Below, in pieces: positions 1 through 7,110 of a stretch of DNA of 8,727 bases. The stretch is from Acetofilamentum sp. (GTDB lineage Bacteria > Bacteroidota > Bacteroidia > Bacteroidales > JAFGXI01), in NCBI GenBank assembly GCA_020720565.1, contig DYOK01000113.1:1-8727 (forward strand), given 5' to 3'. Within the stretch, counting starts at the first letter, position 1; each line of letters begins with the position of its first letter. Both the position numbers and the translations under genes were made by a program. Below the pieces are notes generated by a model. It had not been told where the DNA came from. It saw only the letters and a program-made list of their open reading frames with translations, and did no database searches.

Positions 1-77
1 ACAATTGGATTGACCAAAGAAATATGCTTAAAATAATGATTGTTGTTTTCATTGTAGTTTTATTATTTTTGAGCTAA
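1..77 (+). CDS. 3' end of an unidentified gene, hydrophobic C-terminus (partial)
   Basis: In the frame starting at base 3 the sequence is open from the left edge to a TAA at 75-77. It encodes about 24 residues: a short polar stretch (NWIDQRN) followed by a strongly hydrophobic run (IMIVVFIVVLLFL) ending in Ser. This looks like a C-terminal transmembrane helix or membrane tail. It is followed by a hairpin and faces the DUF2723 gene tail to tail, which is the usual arrangement for a real gene end. The product cannot be identified from so little sequence. Chance openness of a 25-codon frame in AT-rich DNA is possible, so confidence is moderate. Confidence 0.5.
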   Translation, partial: NWIDQRNMLKIMIVVFIVVLLFLS

Positions 78-79
78 CA

Positions 80-118
80 AGAGGCTAAAAGAGATATTTA
101 TCCACCCTTTTAGCCTCT
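80..118. terminator. Intrinsic terminator hairpin between convergent genes
   Basis: A perfect 11-bp inverted repeat pairs AGAGGCTAAAA (80-90) with TTTTAGCCTCT (108-118), leaving a 17-base loop. It lies exactly between the stop of the left-edge gene (77) and the stop of the DUF2723 gene (131), so it can serve both. The A-run at the stem base on one side and the T-run on the other suit a bidirectional terminator, but there is no long U-tract after the stem in either direction. Confidence 0.6.
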
Positions 119-130
119 AATTATAATAGA

Positions 131-3100
131 TTACTCTTGAGAGCCTTGATACATAGAACTGTATGTTTGAAGCAGTTCGGTTGCTTTATCGGCTAATTCG
201 GTTTGACCGTTCTTTTTACCTTCTCGTGCTACGGTTTGCAAAATATAAAGTGCCAATTGAATGTCTCTATCGACTATTTTCTGCATTTTAGTATTTAAAC
301 TTAAATAATATTTCAAATCTTGGTCCGAATTAGTAATCATTTTTTCGACAATCGGCTTAGCTTTTTCAAATTCACCAGCTTTGTAATATGATTCAACAAT
401 TCCAATCATAAAATAGTTTACAGGAATCAAATCGAGCGGCATTTCCTTCATACATCGGTCTAATACTTCGACCGCTTTTTCTCGTTTGCCTTCTTCGAGT
501 AAGGCATTGGCTAAACGAGTAAAATTATTACGAAGGTTCATGGTCATTCTCAAGTTATTTTCGTCCAAATACACATTCGGATTGTTTAACCCTCCCCACT
601 TAAATTTGTTCATCATGTTGTTATACATCACATCGGTGTTCACACGACCAATTTGTCCATAGGGATCTTTTTTAGCTTTAATAGGTACAAATCGATAAGC
701 AAGTCCTTCTAATTGGAAATAATCTTCGAGATTGTTGTATCCTTCACCACCAACAGTAATTGCGAAATAAACAGGTCGATTCCAATCGAAAGAAGCAATT
801 AAATCGAGAACCATTAAATCAGCTTTAAGAGCATGGCTTCCACTGGCTTCCCAACGAATTTGATCGACAATAAGGGCAGTATCTTTAATGGAAACGGCAC
901 CTTTTTTAACCACTTCAGCTGAATCGATATTCAAGTAGAATTTTTTAGTTGGGAAGAAGTTAATTCGTTCTCCATTTCGATAAGGCGATTCCATTTTAGC
1001 AGATGGCGAATCGCTTTTGACCAATTGCATCACTTCTACAATGTTTCGATAATCTTTAATTCTGTCGGTGTAAGGTGTTACATCTCTAACACCATGCATG
1101 TACTGTTCCGGAGTCATCGAAAAAGGAACAGGCTCCGACAAATAAGCTTTACGTTGCATTTGCTCGATATACCACTCTGTATTGAGCAAGCTTAAGTTAA
1201 CCACTCTTACATCGGTTCTATAACCTTCGACTTCTTGAGCATACCAAAGCGGAAAAGTATCGTTATCGCCATTGGTGAATAAAATAGCATTGGGTTCACA
1301 TGAGTCCAGATAATTATGAGCAAAGTCTCTGGCTGTATAACGATTCGAGCGATCGTGGTCGTCCCATGTTTCACCTACCATTTGAATAGGAATCGAAAGG
1401 GTAAGGACAAAAACTACAGTAGCAACAGCGACTTGTTTGTTTTTTAAAGGTTTAAATATTAATCTAAATAGATAAAGAATTAATACCGATACGCCTGTCA
1501 TAGCAACCATCATAATTGCAAAACCTGTTCCTGCTCCAAACATGCTGGCAAGAAGTGCAGATCCTACACCTACTCCTAGCCCAAGAATCAACATTTTACC
1601 AAGTTCTTTGTCTTTCAATTGAGATGGGGCACTAAATAAGCCTAAAACACCTAATCCAATCCAAATTGCAAAGGCATAGAACGAACCAGCATAGGCATAA
1701 TCTCGCTCTCTAGGCTGATAAGGATACTGATTCAAGTATACAATAATAGCAATGCCTGTGAGCAAAAAGAACAACATGACTACCCAAAATTGTTTGATAT
1801 CTTTAACATATTGGAAGAAAATACCGATCAAACCTAAAATAAGGGGCAAGAAATAATAAACATTTCTGCCTTTATTACTGTTCATTACATCGGTAATTTT
1901 ATCTTGTGGTCCGAGTCTTGGCTCGTCAATTGCTTTAATGCCACTGAGCCAATTACCATTTTCGAACGAACCATGTCCCTGAACATCGTTCTGACGACCC
2001 ACAAAGTTCCATAAAAAGTATCTAAAGAACATGGCATCCATTTGGTAGTCGAAGAAGTATTTCATGTTTTCGGAAAAAGTTGGAACAATAAGTGATTCTT
2101 GTCCACGGTATCCTTGCACGTCAATTTTACGACCTTTTACATCGCCCCATTGTTTGTACGCCTCAATATGATTGGGTTGCGGGCTATACATTCGAGGGAA
2201 AAACGTTTGAAAACGTTCGTCATAAGTATAGTTAGTGTTCCATAAAATTTCTTTATAAGCCTTTCCGACTTTAATGAAATTTTGGGTATCTTCTTGACCA
2301 GACACAGGGGCATTATAGTATTGACCGTATAACAATGGTCTGTCGCCATATTGCTCACGATTGAGGTAAGACAATAAAGCAAACATGTTGTCTGGGTTAT
2401 TTTCGTCCATAGGCGGATTGGCATTCGAACGAATTAGAATAATTGCAAACGAAGAATAGCCAATCATAATAACACTTACACCCAAAAGCACCGTATTTAG
2501 AATAGCTTTCCCTTTTTTATCGGTGTACCATATTCCAAAACTAAGTAGTAAAATTGTTAAAATTGCAAATGCGAACGCACCAGAATGGATTGGCATTCCA
2601 AATCCGTTTACAAACATTAGTTCAAACCACGAGGCCACTGTAACTGTATGTGGGATTAAAACATACATAATTCCCGCCAAAATGACAAGCGATATTGCGG
2701 CTGCAATCACCACACCCATTCGTGTAACGGGATATTTTTTAAAGTAATATACAAAAACCATTGCTGGAATGGCCAATAAGTTCAACAAGTGAACCCCAAC
2801 AGACAATCCAATCAGATAGAAAATTAAAATTAACCAACGATTCGAAAACGGCTCATCGGCCACGTCTTCCCATTTAAGAATGGCCCAAAGAACTGCCGCA
2901 CTAAACAATGATGACATTGCGTAAACTTCGCCTTCGACAGCCGAAAACCAAAACGTATCTGACCAAGCATAAGCAAGCGAACCCACTACACCACTGGCCA
3001 TAACCGCAATTGTTTTTGACATGTCCCACTCACCAAAAGTGCTACTGATTTTTCTAGCGAAATGCGTGATGGTCCAAAACAAAAACAGAATGGTGAACGA

Positions 3101-3361
3101 ACTAGAAAGTGCTGACATAATGTTAACCCAATAAGCCACTTGAGTAACATCGTTACCGGCCAATAAAGAAAAGGCTCTGGCAATAATCATAAAAACTGGT
3201 GCGCCTGGGGGGTGCCCAACTTCGAGTTTAAAAGCACTTGCGATAAATTCACCGCAATCCCAAAAACTGGCAGTTGGCTCGATAGTTAGCACATAAGTTG
3301 CAGTAGCTATTAAAAAAACGATCCAGCCTGTAACATTGTTTATTAATCTGTAGTTCTTCAT
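131..3361 (-). CDS. DUF2723 (GT117-type) GT-C fold membrane glycosyltransferase, protein O-mannosyltransferase-like
   Basis: This 1076-residue protein starts at the ATG at 3361 (MKNYRLINN) and ends in TAA at 131-133. The first transmembrane helix is at about residues 10-27. It is followed by the DUF2723 signature loop, with FWDCGEF (33-39) and VGHPPGAP (48-55); D35 and E38 are the best candidates for the acidic motif GT-C enzymes carry in their first external loop. Many further helices follow up to about residue 660. A roughly 410-residue soluble C-terminal region then begins near GETWDDHDRSN (663-673), holds the family motif NGDNDTF (697-703), and ends in helical TPR-like repeats at about 945-1070. 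The family is known to comprise polyprenyl-sugar-dependent GT-C enzymes, and the animal member TMEM260 is an O-mannosyltransferase. In Bacteroidota the likely role is glycosylating exported proteins at the periplasmic face of the inner membrane, but the sugar and acceptor cannot be read from the sequence. It looks monocistronic, intact and of normal length for the bacterial family. Confidence 0.9.
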   Translation of the reverse strand: MKNYRLINNVTGWIVFLIATATYVLTIEPTASFWDCGEFIASAFKLEVGHPPGAPVFMIIARAFSLLAGNDVTQVAYWVNIMSALSSSFTILFLFWTITHFARKISSTFGEWDMSKTIAVMASGVVGSLAYAWSDTFWFSAVEGEVYAMSSLFSAAVLWAILKWEDVADEPFSNRWLILIFYLIGLSVGVHLLNLLAIPAMVFVYYFKKYPVTRMGVVIAAAISLVILAGIMYVLIPHTVTVASWFELMFVNGFGMPIHSGAFAFAILTILLLSFGIWYTDKKGKAILNTVLLGVSVIMIGYSSFAIILIRSNANPPMDENNPDNMFALLSYLNREQYGDRPLLYGQYYNAPVSGQEDTQNFIKVGKAYKEILWNTNYTYDERFQTFFPRMYSPQPNHIEAYKQWGDVKGRKIDVQGYRGQESLIVPTFSENMKYFFDYQMDAMFFRYFLWNFVGRQNDVQGHGSFENGNWLSGIKAIDEPRLGPQDKITDVMNSNKGRNVYYFLPLILGLIGIFFQYVKDIKQFWVVMLFFLLTGIAIIVYLNQYPYQPRERDYAYAGSFYAFAIWIGLGVLGLFSAPSQLKDKELGKMLILGLGVGVGSALLASMFGAGTGFAIMMVAMTGVSVLILYLFRLIFKPLKNKQVAVATVVFVLTLSIPIQMVGETWDDHDRSNRYTARDFAHNYLDSCEPNAILFTNGDNDTFPLWYAQEVEGYRTDVRVVNLSLLNTEWYIEQMQRKAYLSEPVPFSMTPEQYMHGVRDVTPYTDRIKDYRNIVEVMQLVKSDSPSAKMESPYRNGERINFFPTKKFYLNIDSAEVVKKGAVSIKDTALIVDQIRWEASGSHALKADLMVLDLIASFDWNRPVYFAITVGGEGYNNLEDYFQLEGLAYRFVPIKAKKDPYGQIGRVNTDVMYNNMMNKFKWGGLNNPNVYLDENNLRMTMNLRNNFTRLANALLEEGKREKAVEVLDRCMKEMPLDLIPVNYFMIGIVESYYKAGEFEKAKPIVEKMITNSDQDLKYYLSLNTKMQKIVDRDIQLALYILQTVAREGKKNGQTELADKATELLQTYSSMYQGSQE

Positions 3362-3392
3362 TGGTTAACAATAGGTATTGATATGATTTATA

Positions 3393-3424
3393 AATATTTA
3401 CAAGTTATATTATTCGTATCAAAA
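3393..3424 (-). promoter_or_regulatory. Possible Bacteroidota-type promoter of the DUF2723 gene
   Basis: On the minus strand a TTTTG (-33-like, 3420-3424) is followed after 19 bases by TAAATATT (-7-like, 3393-3400). This matches the TTTG / TAnnTTTG arrangement in spacing but only partly in the second box. It lies about 30 bp upstream of the ATG at 3361. AT-rich intergenic DNA gives many such partial matches, so this is a weak call. Confidence 0.25.
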
Positions 3425-3764
3425 CAATCAACTTTAATCGAAAATTAGCTCAATTAAACGCTTTAAGCTGTTGTTTTTTTACATTTTAGAAAGCTTGGCT
3501 AAAATAGTAACTTTAAAGAACATGTAAAGGCCTATTTCGTTAAAAAACTGTAAACGTCTGATGAGGATTGAATGCTTCAATGTTAAAAAAGCAAGAAACG
3601 ATCAATAATTAGCACTTCCATCCGAATTCAAAATCTATTAAAATATTCTAATAAACTGTATTCCAAATACTTAAATATAAATATGTAAGTTTGAGATTAA
3701 TCTGTTGTTCAAATATTTTTTTTTTGGAACTGAGTACATCCCCAATGACAATTCAATAATTGAT
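3425..3764. other. Gene-poor divergent intergenic region
   Basis: About 340 bp lie between the two divergent start regions. I find no credible coding frame; the longest ATG frames noticed are 14-15 codons. There is also no tRNA, no recognisable riboswitch and no insertion sequence. The region holds short weak hairpins, for example GTATT-CCA-AATAC at 3658-3670 and TTAAA-CGC-TTTAA at 3454-3466, and a run of ten T at 3716-3725. It presumably holds the control sites of the DUF2723 gene and the LytTR gene, but no operator can be defined from sequence alone. Confidence 0.6.
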
Positions 3765-3772
3765 TACATTTG
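3765..3772 (+). promoter_or_regulatory. -7 promoter element (TAnnTTTG) of the LytTR gene
   Basis: TACATTTG is an exact match to the Bacteroidota primary sigma factor -7 consensus TAnnTTTG. It ends 12 bases before the ATG at 3785. No good TTTG -33 box is seen at the expected 19-21 base spacing. If used, transcription would begin a few bases before the ATG, giving a very short leader. It also overlaps the TTG at 3770, which argues against that codon as the translation start. Confidence 0.5.
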
Positions 3773-3784
3773 CAAATAAAAAGC

Positions 3785-4546
3785 ATGAGCATTCAAAAAG
3801 CATTTCTCATTGTACAAAATCAAGAATTAACCGATTGGATTGCCAATCAAATGATGTCAATGCTACCCAAAACAGAAATTATTAACGTAGAAGAAACTGA
3901 TTTTGGCAAAGCATCTTATTTTTTTTCCGATTCATCGTTAATTTTTGCAGAAATGCCTTATTGCGAATCGATTTTTAACAAATTTTCAAATTATAACAAG
4001 AATTATCAATTGATCATTTTGAGTGATGAATCAAGATTTAATAACAATTGGTTATCATTTCGATTGGGCGGATTCTTTTGCCGTCATGAGCAATTTAAAA
4101 AGGACTTTGTTGTTACTTTAAAACATTGCATATCGAGCATAGAACAAAGAATAAAAGAGGGGTTTTCGAATCACGATATGGAATTACTGTTAATGCAATC
4201 GAAACAGTTAAAAATTTTGATACCACACAAAGAAGGTACAAATCTGATTGAATCTGAAAAAATCATTTCAATTTCGCCACAAAAAGGAAATAGTTTATTC
4301 AAATTTATCGATGGACATACAATGATAAGCGAATTACCGATAAATGCTTGGCAAGAACGCTTGTTCCATTTAGGGTTCGAGCGTATCCACAAATCATATA
4401 TTGTCAATGTCCGTCATATCGAACGGTATATTAAATCGGACTTAGAAATCGAAATGATTGACGGAAGTAGAATTCCTGTTTCTGCTGTTAAAAAAATGAG
4501 CTTAAAAAATGCACTTGAACGAAATAGTATCAGTATCAAAAATTGA
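3785..4546 (+). CDS. LytTR-family DNA-binding transcriptional regulator with degenerate receiver-like N-terminus
   Basis: From the ATG at 3785 the protein has 253 residues (MSIQKAFLIVQNQE). The frame can extend to a TTG at 3770, but that codon sits inside the -7 element and adds only five residues. Residues about 142-247 form a LytTR DNA-binding domain, with FERIHKSYIVN (198-208) and the IPVS motif (230-233) before the final helix. Residues 1-125 have the alternating pattern of a response-regulator receiver but lack its active site: the acidic pair after strand 1 is replaced by Q11/N12, no Asp ends strand 3 (S50-P58, reading SSLIFAEMP), and the Lys of strand 5 appears as R100 in GGFFCRH. S80 occupies the Ser/Thr position. 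It is therefore probably an orphan regulator working without phosphotransfer. No histidine kinase gene is adjacent. The targets are unknown; the DUF2723 gene or the downstream transporter are only candidates by position. The DNA-binding domain is a firm call, the receiver ancestry less so. Confidence 0.85.
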   Translation: MSIQKAFLIVQNQELTDWIANQMMSMLPKTEIINVEETDFGKASYFFSDSSLIFAEMPYCESIFNKFSNYNKNYQLIILSDESRFNNNWLSFRLGGFFCRHEQFKKDFVVTLKHCISSIEQRIKEGFSNHDMELLLMQSKQLKILIPHKEGTNLIESEKIISISPQKGNSLFKFIDGHTMISELPINAWQERLFHLGFERIHKSYIVNVRHIERYIKSDLEIEMIDGSRIPVSAVKKMSLKNALERNSISIKN

Positions 4547-4551
4547 TATTA

Positions 4552-4580
4552 AGGTCGTCGACCTATTTAATATTTTTTTT
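4552..4580 (+). terminator. Rho-independent terminator after the LytTR gene
   Basis: A short hairpin AGGTC-GTC-GACCT (4552-4564) begins five bases after the TGA stop, and a run of eight T follows at 4573-4580. The T-run is separated from the stem by eight AT-rich bases, so termination may be leaky. The stem sequence is the same as that of the terminator after ruvC. Confidence 0.6.
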
Positions 4581-4699
4581 GTATCTATCAATATATTAAC
4601 ATTCTAGCATAATAAAATACGACATAAAATGGGGCAACGTAAAATTATTCGTATTACTTACTAAAAACAATAATAAACAAATCCTGATAAAAAAATAAC

Positions 4700-5575
4700 T
4701 TGAAAATATCGATACCAAAATATTATGTTTTAGCACTTTTGGCTATAGGCTTATGGTCGACTGTAGCCACTGCTTTTAAAATTGCATTAGGCGAAACTTC
4801 AACAGTTATGCTTTTATGGATATCTTCGACCACTGCTGCAATTGTTTTGTGTATTATCCTTTTTTTCGAAAAGAGAAATCAAAGTCGTCTATTTTATCAT
4901 TGGAAAACTTCTGCATTGAACGGCTTTATCAATCCATTTTTATATTATCTGGTTTTATTTAAAGCCTACGATTTATTACCTGCACAAATTGCACAGCCCT
5001 TAAATTATACTTGGCCTCTGGTTTTAACAGGCTTTTCGGTGCTATTTCTTAAAATAAAAATTGGATTTTTTTCGTGGATAGGTCTGATAATTTCACTAAT
5101 TGGGGTGGCTGTTGTGGCGAATTCAAAAACTGGCAGCTATTCATACAGTTCTTTGGGATTATCATTGGCTATAGGCAGTTCCATTTTGTGGGCAGCATAC
5201 TGGATTCTTAATTTAAAGGATGATAGACCCGAAAGTAACAAGTTGTTTTTGAACTTTTTATTCGGCAGCATATACATTAGTTTGTACATTATTTTTTCGA
5301 ACACTTCATTTCAAATTTCAACAAAAGGTTTGATGGCCTCTATATATATTGGTCTATTTGAAATGGGCATCACTTTTAAACTATGGCTAGACGCCTTAAA
5401 ACTGAGTCAAAACCCTTCAAAAATTAACAATTTAGTTTTCATCTCCCCAATATTATCATTTGTTTTCATCGCTATTTTCTTAAAAGAACATATCGAATGG
5501 ATCACAATTGCTGGCTTTATTACGATAATTCTAGGTATCATATTAAGCAAGGTAAAAACCAGTCAAAAAGTTTGA
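4700..5575 (+). CDS. DMT-superfamily (EamA, YddG-like) membrane transporter
   Basis: This 291-residue, very hydrophobic protein has two EamA-type halves of about five helices each, for ten predicted helices. The first half runs from LALLAIGLWSTVATAFK (12-28) to the GVAVVAN segment near residue 140; the second opens with SSILWAAYWILN and closes with a helix ending in LGIILSKVK. The NYTWP motif after a polar Q in the first half resembles the NYLWP segment of the aromatic amino acid exporter YddG, so export of amino acids or similar small metabolites is a reasonable guess; the substrate is not determinable here. The start is a TTG at 4700: an in-frame TAA lies at 4688-4690 and there is no ATG nearby in frame. 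Its stop is four bases from the ruvC ATG, so the two are probably co-transcribed and translationally coupled. Confidence 0.88.
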   Translation: MKISIPKYYVLALLAIGLWSTVATAFKIALGETSTVMLLWISSTTAAIVLCIILFFEKRNQSRLFYHWKTSALNGFINPFLYYLVLFKAYDLLPAQIAQPLNYTWPLVLTGFSVLFLKIKIGFFSWIGLIISLIGVAVVANSKTGSYSYSSLGLSLAIGSSILWAAYWILNLKDDRPESNKLFLNFLFGSIYISLYIIFSNTSFQISTKGLMASIYIGLFEMGITFKLWLDALKLSQNPSKINNLVFISPILSFVFIAIFLKEHIEWITIAGFITIILGIILSKVKTSQKV

Positions 5576-5579
5576 AAAT

Positions 5580-6131
5580 ATGTCAAATTACGAAACGATC
5601 ATTTTAGGAATAGACCCAGGATCCAATATTATGGGATATGGACTCATCGGTGTAAAAAATAATCAAGCAGAATTGATTATCATGGGGGTGGTCGATTTAA
5701 AAAAAATAACTGACCCTTACATCAAACTTAAAACAATTTATGACCGAACCATTCATCTAATAGAAACATACAAACCCGACGAATTAGCGATTGAATCTCC
5801 ATTTTTAGGTAAAAACCCACAATCCATGCACAAACTGGGTCGCGCCCAAGGTGCCGCAATTGCCGCTTGTTTACAGCGCAATATCACAATTACCGAATAT
5901 GCTCCGTTAAAAATAAAACAAAGTATTACGGGAAATGGAATGGCGTCAAAAGAACAAGTGGCACTTAATCTTAAACGAGAATTAAAATTCGCCGACATCC
6001 CAAAAGATTTAGATGCAACCGATGGACTTGCCGCAGCAATGTGTCATTTTTATCAACGAAAAAATCCATTAAAGGGGAAAAACAAATCTTGGTCTAGCTT
6101 TTTGCAGCAAAACCAAGATCGTATCAAATAA
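5580..6131 (+). CDS. ruvC: Crossover junction endodeoxyribonuclease RuvC
   Basis: RuvC cuts Holliday junctions symmetrically as a dimer with RuvAB during recombinational repair. The 183-residue protein has the RNase H-like fold signature LGIDPG (9-14), with catalytic D12, E72 in AIESPF and the DATD motif giving D145 and D148. These correspond to the four carboxylates of E. coli RuvC (D7, E66, D138, D141). The segment GKNPQSMHKLGRAQG (77-91) matches the family's conserved helix region. Length is close to the family norm, with a slightly extended basic tail (KGKNKSWSSF, 165-174). It follows the transporter gene by four bases and carries its own terminator overlapping the stop codon. No ruvA or ruvB is in the window. 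It appears intact and functional. Confidence 0.97.
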   Translation: MSNYETIILGIDPGSNIMGYGLIGVKNNQAELIIMGVVDLKKITDPYIKLKTIYDRTIHLIETYKPDELAIESPFLGKNPQSMHKLGRAQGAAIAACLQRNITITEYAPLKIKQSITGNGMASKEQVALNLKRELKFADIPKDLDATDGLAAAMCHFYQRKNPLKGKNKSWSSFLQQNQDRIK

Positions 6132-6149
6132 GGTCTTCGACCTTTTTTT
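6130..6149 (+). terminator. Rho-independent terminator of the transporter-ruvC unit
   Basis: AAGGTC-TTC-GACCTT (6130-6144) forms a 6-bp stem with a 3-base loop, running directly into seven T (6143-6149). The hairpin begins inside the TAA stop codon of ruvC. It is a classic compact intrinsic terminator for the plus strand; read the other way it may help end HIT transcription, but without a strong U-tract. Confidence 0.85.
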
Positions 6150-6202
6150 ATCAATCAACAGAATAATATTGTAGAACTCCAAATGGAATAACACTACTCA
6201 TA

Positions 6203-6595
6203 CTACAAATTCTGTTTTATTTTGTCTAATGTGTTTTGTAACTGATTTGGCGTAAAGCTTAACTTCTTTCTTGAAAAATCGATATCGTTAACGTGCTGTA
6301 TGGGTATCAAATGGATATGAGCGTGTGGAACTTCCAATCCTATCACGGCTGTACCAATACGCTTACATGAAACTGACTTTTCGATGGCTAAAGCGATTTT
6401 TTTTGCAAAAACATTAAGACCAGCTAAGGTACTGTCGTCGAGATTAAAGATATAATCAACTTGTTGCTTAGGAATAACTAAAGTATGCCCTTCTACTAAA
6501 GGAAAAACATCGAGAAAAGCAATGAAATTATCATCTTCTGCAATGATATAAGCCGGAATTTCTCCTTTTATAATTTTGGTAAAAATAGAGTCCAT
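6203..6595 (-). CDS. HIT-family nucleotide-binding hydrolase
   Basis: From the ATG at 6595 the protein has 130 residues, beginning MDSIFTKIIKGEIP, the standard start of bacterial HIT proteins. The histidine triad reads HAHIHLI (91-97), fitting H-x-H-x-H-x-x; the middle H93 would be the nucleophile attacking the alpha-phosphate. The family's N-terminal FLDVFPLVEGHTLVIPK segment (27-43) is complete. Family members hydrolyse purine nucleoside phosphoramidates, AMP-lysine or dinucleoside polyphosphates in the cytoplasm; the natural substrate is unknown here. The frame also has an ATG at 6640, adding 15 residues and overlapping the end of greA by 20 bases, but those residues are not family-like, so the internal start is preferred. 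It lies 25 bases downstream of greA and is probably in the same operon. Confidence 0.93.
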   Translation of the reverse strand: MDSIFTKIIKGEIPAYIIAEDDNFIAFLDVFPLVEGHTLVIPKQQVDYIFNLDDSTLAGLNVFAKKIALAIEKSVSCKRIGTAVIGLEVPHAHIHLIPIQHVNDIDFSRKKLSFTPNQLQNTLDKIKQNL

Positions 6596-6620
6596 ATGAT
6601 TAAAACACTCAGTAGAAGAA

Positions 6621-7094
6621 TTAGAAAGAAATATCGACAATCTCGAAATTTAAAATGCCTGCAGGAACTTTAACAGCAACCACATCGCCAACTTTATGTC
6701 CTAACAAAGCAGAGGCAATAGGTGTATTAATAGACAACTTTTTATTTTTAATATCAGCTTCTGACTCAGACACAAGCGTATACTCCATAGTCGATTGATT
6801 AGCTGTATTTTTAATTTTAACTTTGTTTAAAATCTGAACCGAATCGGTTGTTAATTTTGACTCGTCGATTAATCGAGAGGCTCTAATGGTTTCCTCAAGG
6901 ATGGCTATTTTCATTTCTAGCATGCCTTGAGCTTCTTTGGCGGCATCGTATTCGGCATTTTCAGATAAATCGCCTTTATCTCTGGCTTCGGCAATTTGCT
7001 GGCTTATTGAAGGACGTTCAATGCTAACCAATCGTGCATGTTCTTCCTTTAACTTATCGAGGCCTTCTTTTGTGATATAATTAATCTTGTTCAT
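6621..7094 (-). CDS. greA: Transcription elongation factor GreA
   Basis: GreA enters the secondary channel of RNA polymerase and stimulates cleavage of backtracked RNA. The 157-residue length is typical. Residues 1-75 form the antiparallel coiled coil, with the tip motif DLSENAEYDAAKE (42-54); D42 and E45 correspond to the two acidic residues that position the catalytic Mg ion in E. coli GreA. The C-terminal FKBP-like domain (about 85-157) shows the conserved TPIASALLGHKVGD block (124-137) and VKVPAG. The start at the ATG at 7094 is the natural family start (MNKINYITKEGLDKLK). It is first in a likely greA-HIT unit, downstream of a terminator that separates it from the PorV-like gene. Confidence 0.97.
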   Translation of the reverse strand: MNKINYITKEGLDKLKEEHARLVSIERPSISQQIAEARDKGDLSENAEYDAAKEAQGMLEMKIAILEETIRASRLIDESKLTTDSVQILNKVKIKNTANQSTMEYTLVSESEADIKNKKLSINTPIASALLGHKVGDVVAVKVPAGILNFEIVDISF

Positions 7095-7110
7095 AATCTA
7101 AGTTTGATTC

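Noticed and set aside
2137..2424. Minus-strand frame of 95 codons inside the DUF2723 gene
   Set aside because: It lies in another frame of a clear, conserved coding sequence and its translation has no recognisable domain; the same applies to the other overlapping frames at 2523-2747, 2986-3183, 4171-4407, 5753-5998 and 7872-8075.
3447..3480. Possible terminator or attenuator with a TTAAA-CGC-TTTAA stem and T-run
   Set aside because: The stem is short and AT-rich, alternative pairings compete, and no transcript is known to enter it on the plus strand.
3479..3523. Short minus-strand reading frame of 14 codons (MFFKVTILAKLSKM)
   Set aside because: It is too short, has no supporting promoter, ribosome site or conservation signal, and is expected by chance in AT-rich DNA.
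3561..3608. Short plus-strand reading frame of 15 codons starting MRIECFNV
   Set aside because: There is no upstream ribosome site or promoter, and the length is within chance expectation.
3770..3784. Five-residue N-terminal extension of the LytTR protein from a TTG codon
   Set aside because: The TTG lies inside an exact -7 promoter element and a good ATG follows 15 bases later.
6168..6209. TTGTAG/CTACAA inverted repeat considered as a terminator for the HIT gene
   Set aside because: It has only six base pairs around a loop of nearly 30 bases, overlaps the HIT stop region, and has no T-run in the right direction.
6596..6640. Fifteen-residue N-terminal extension of the HIT protein overlapping greA
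   Set aside because: The HIT family start MDSIFTKIIKGEIP matches the internal ATG at 6595, and the extra residues have no family character.
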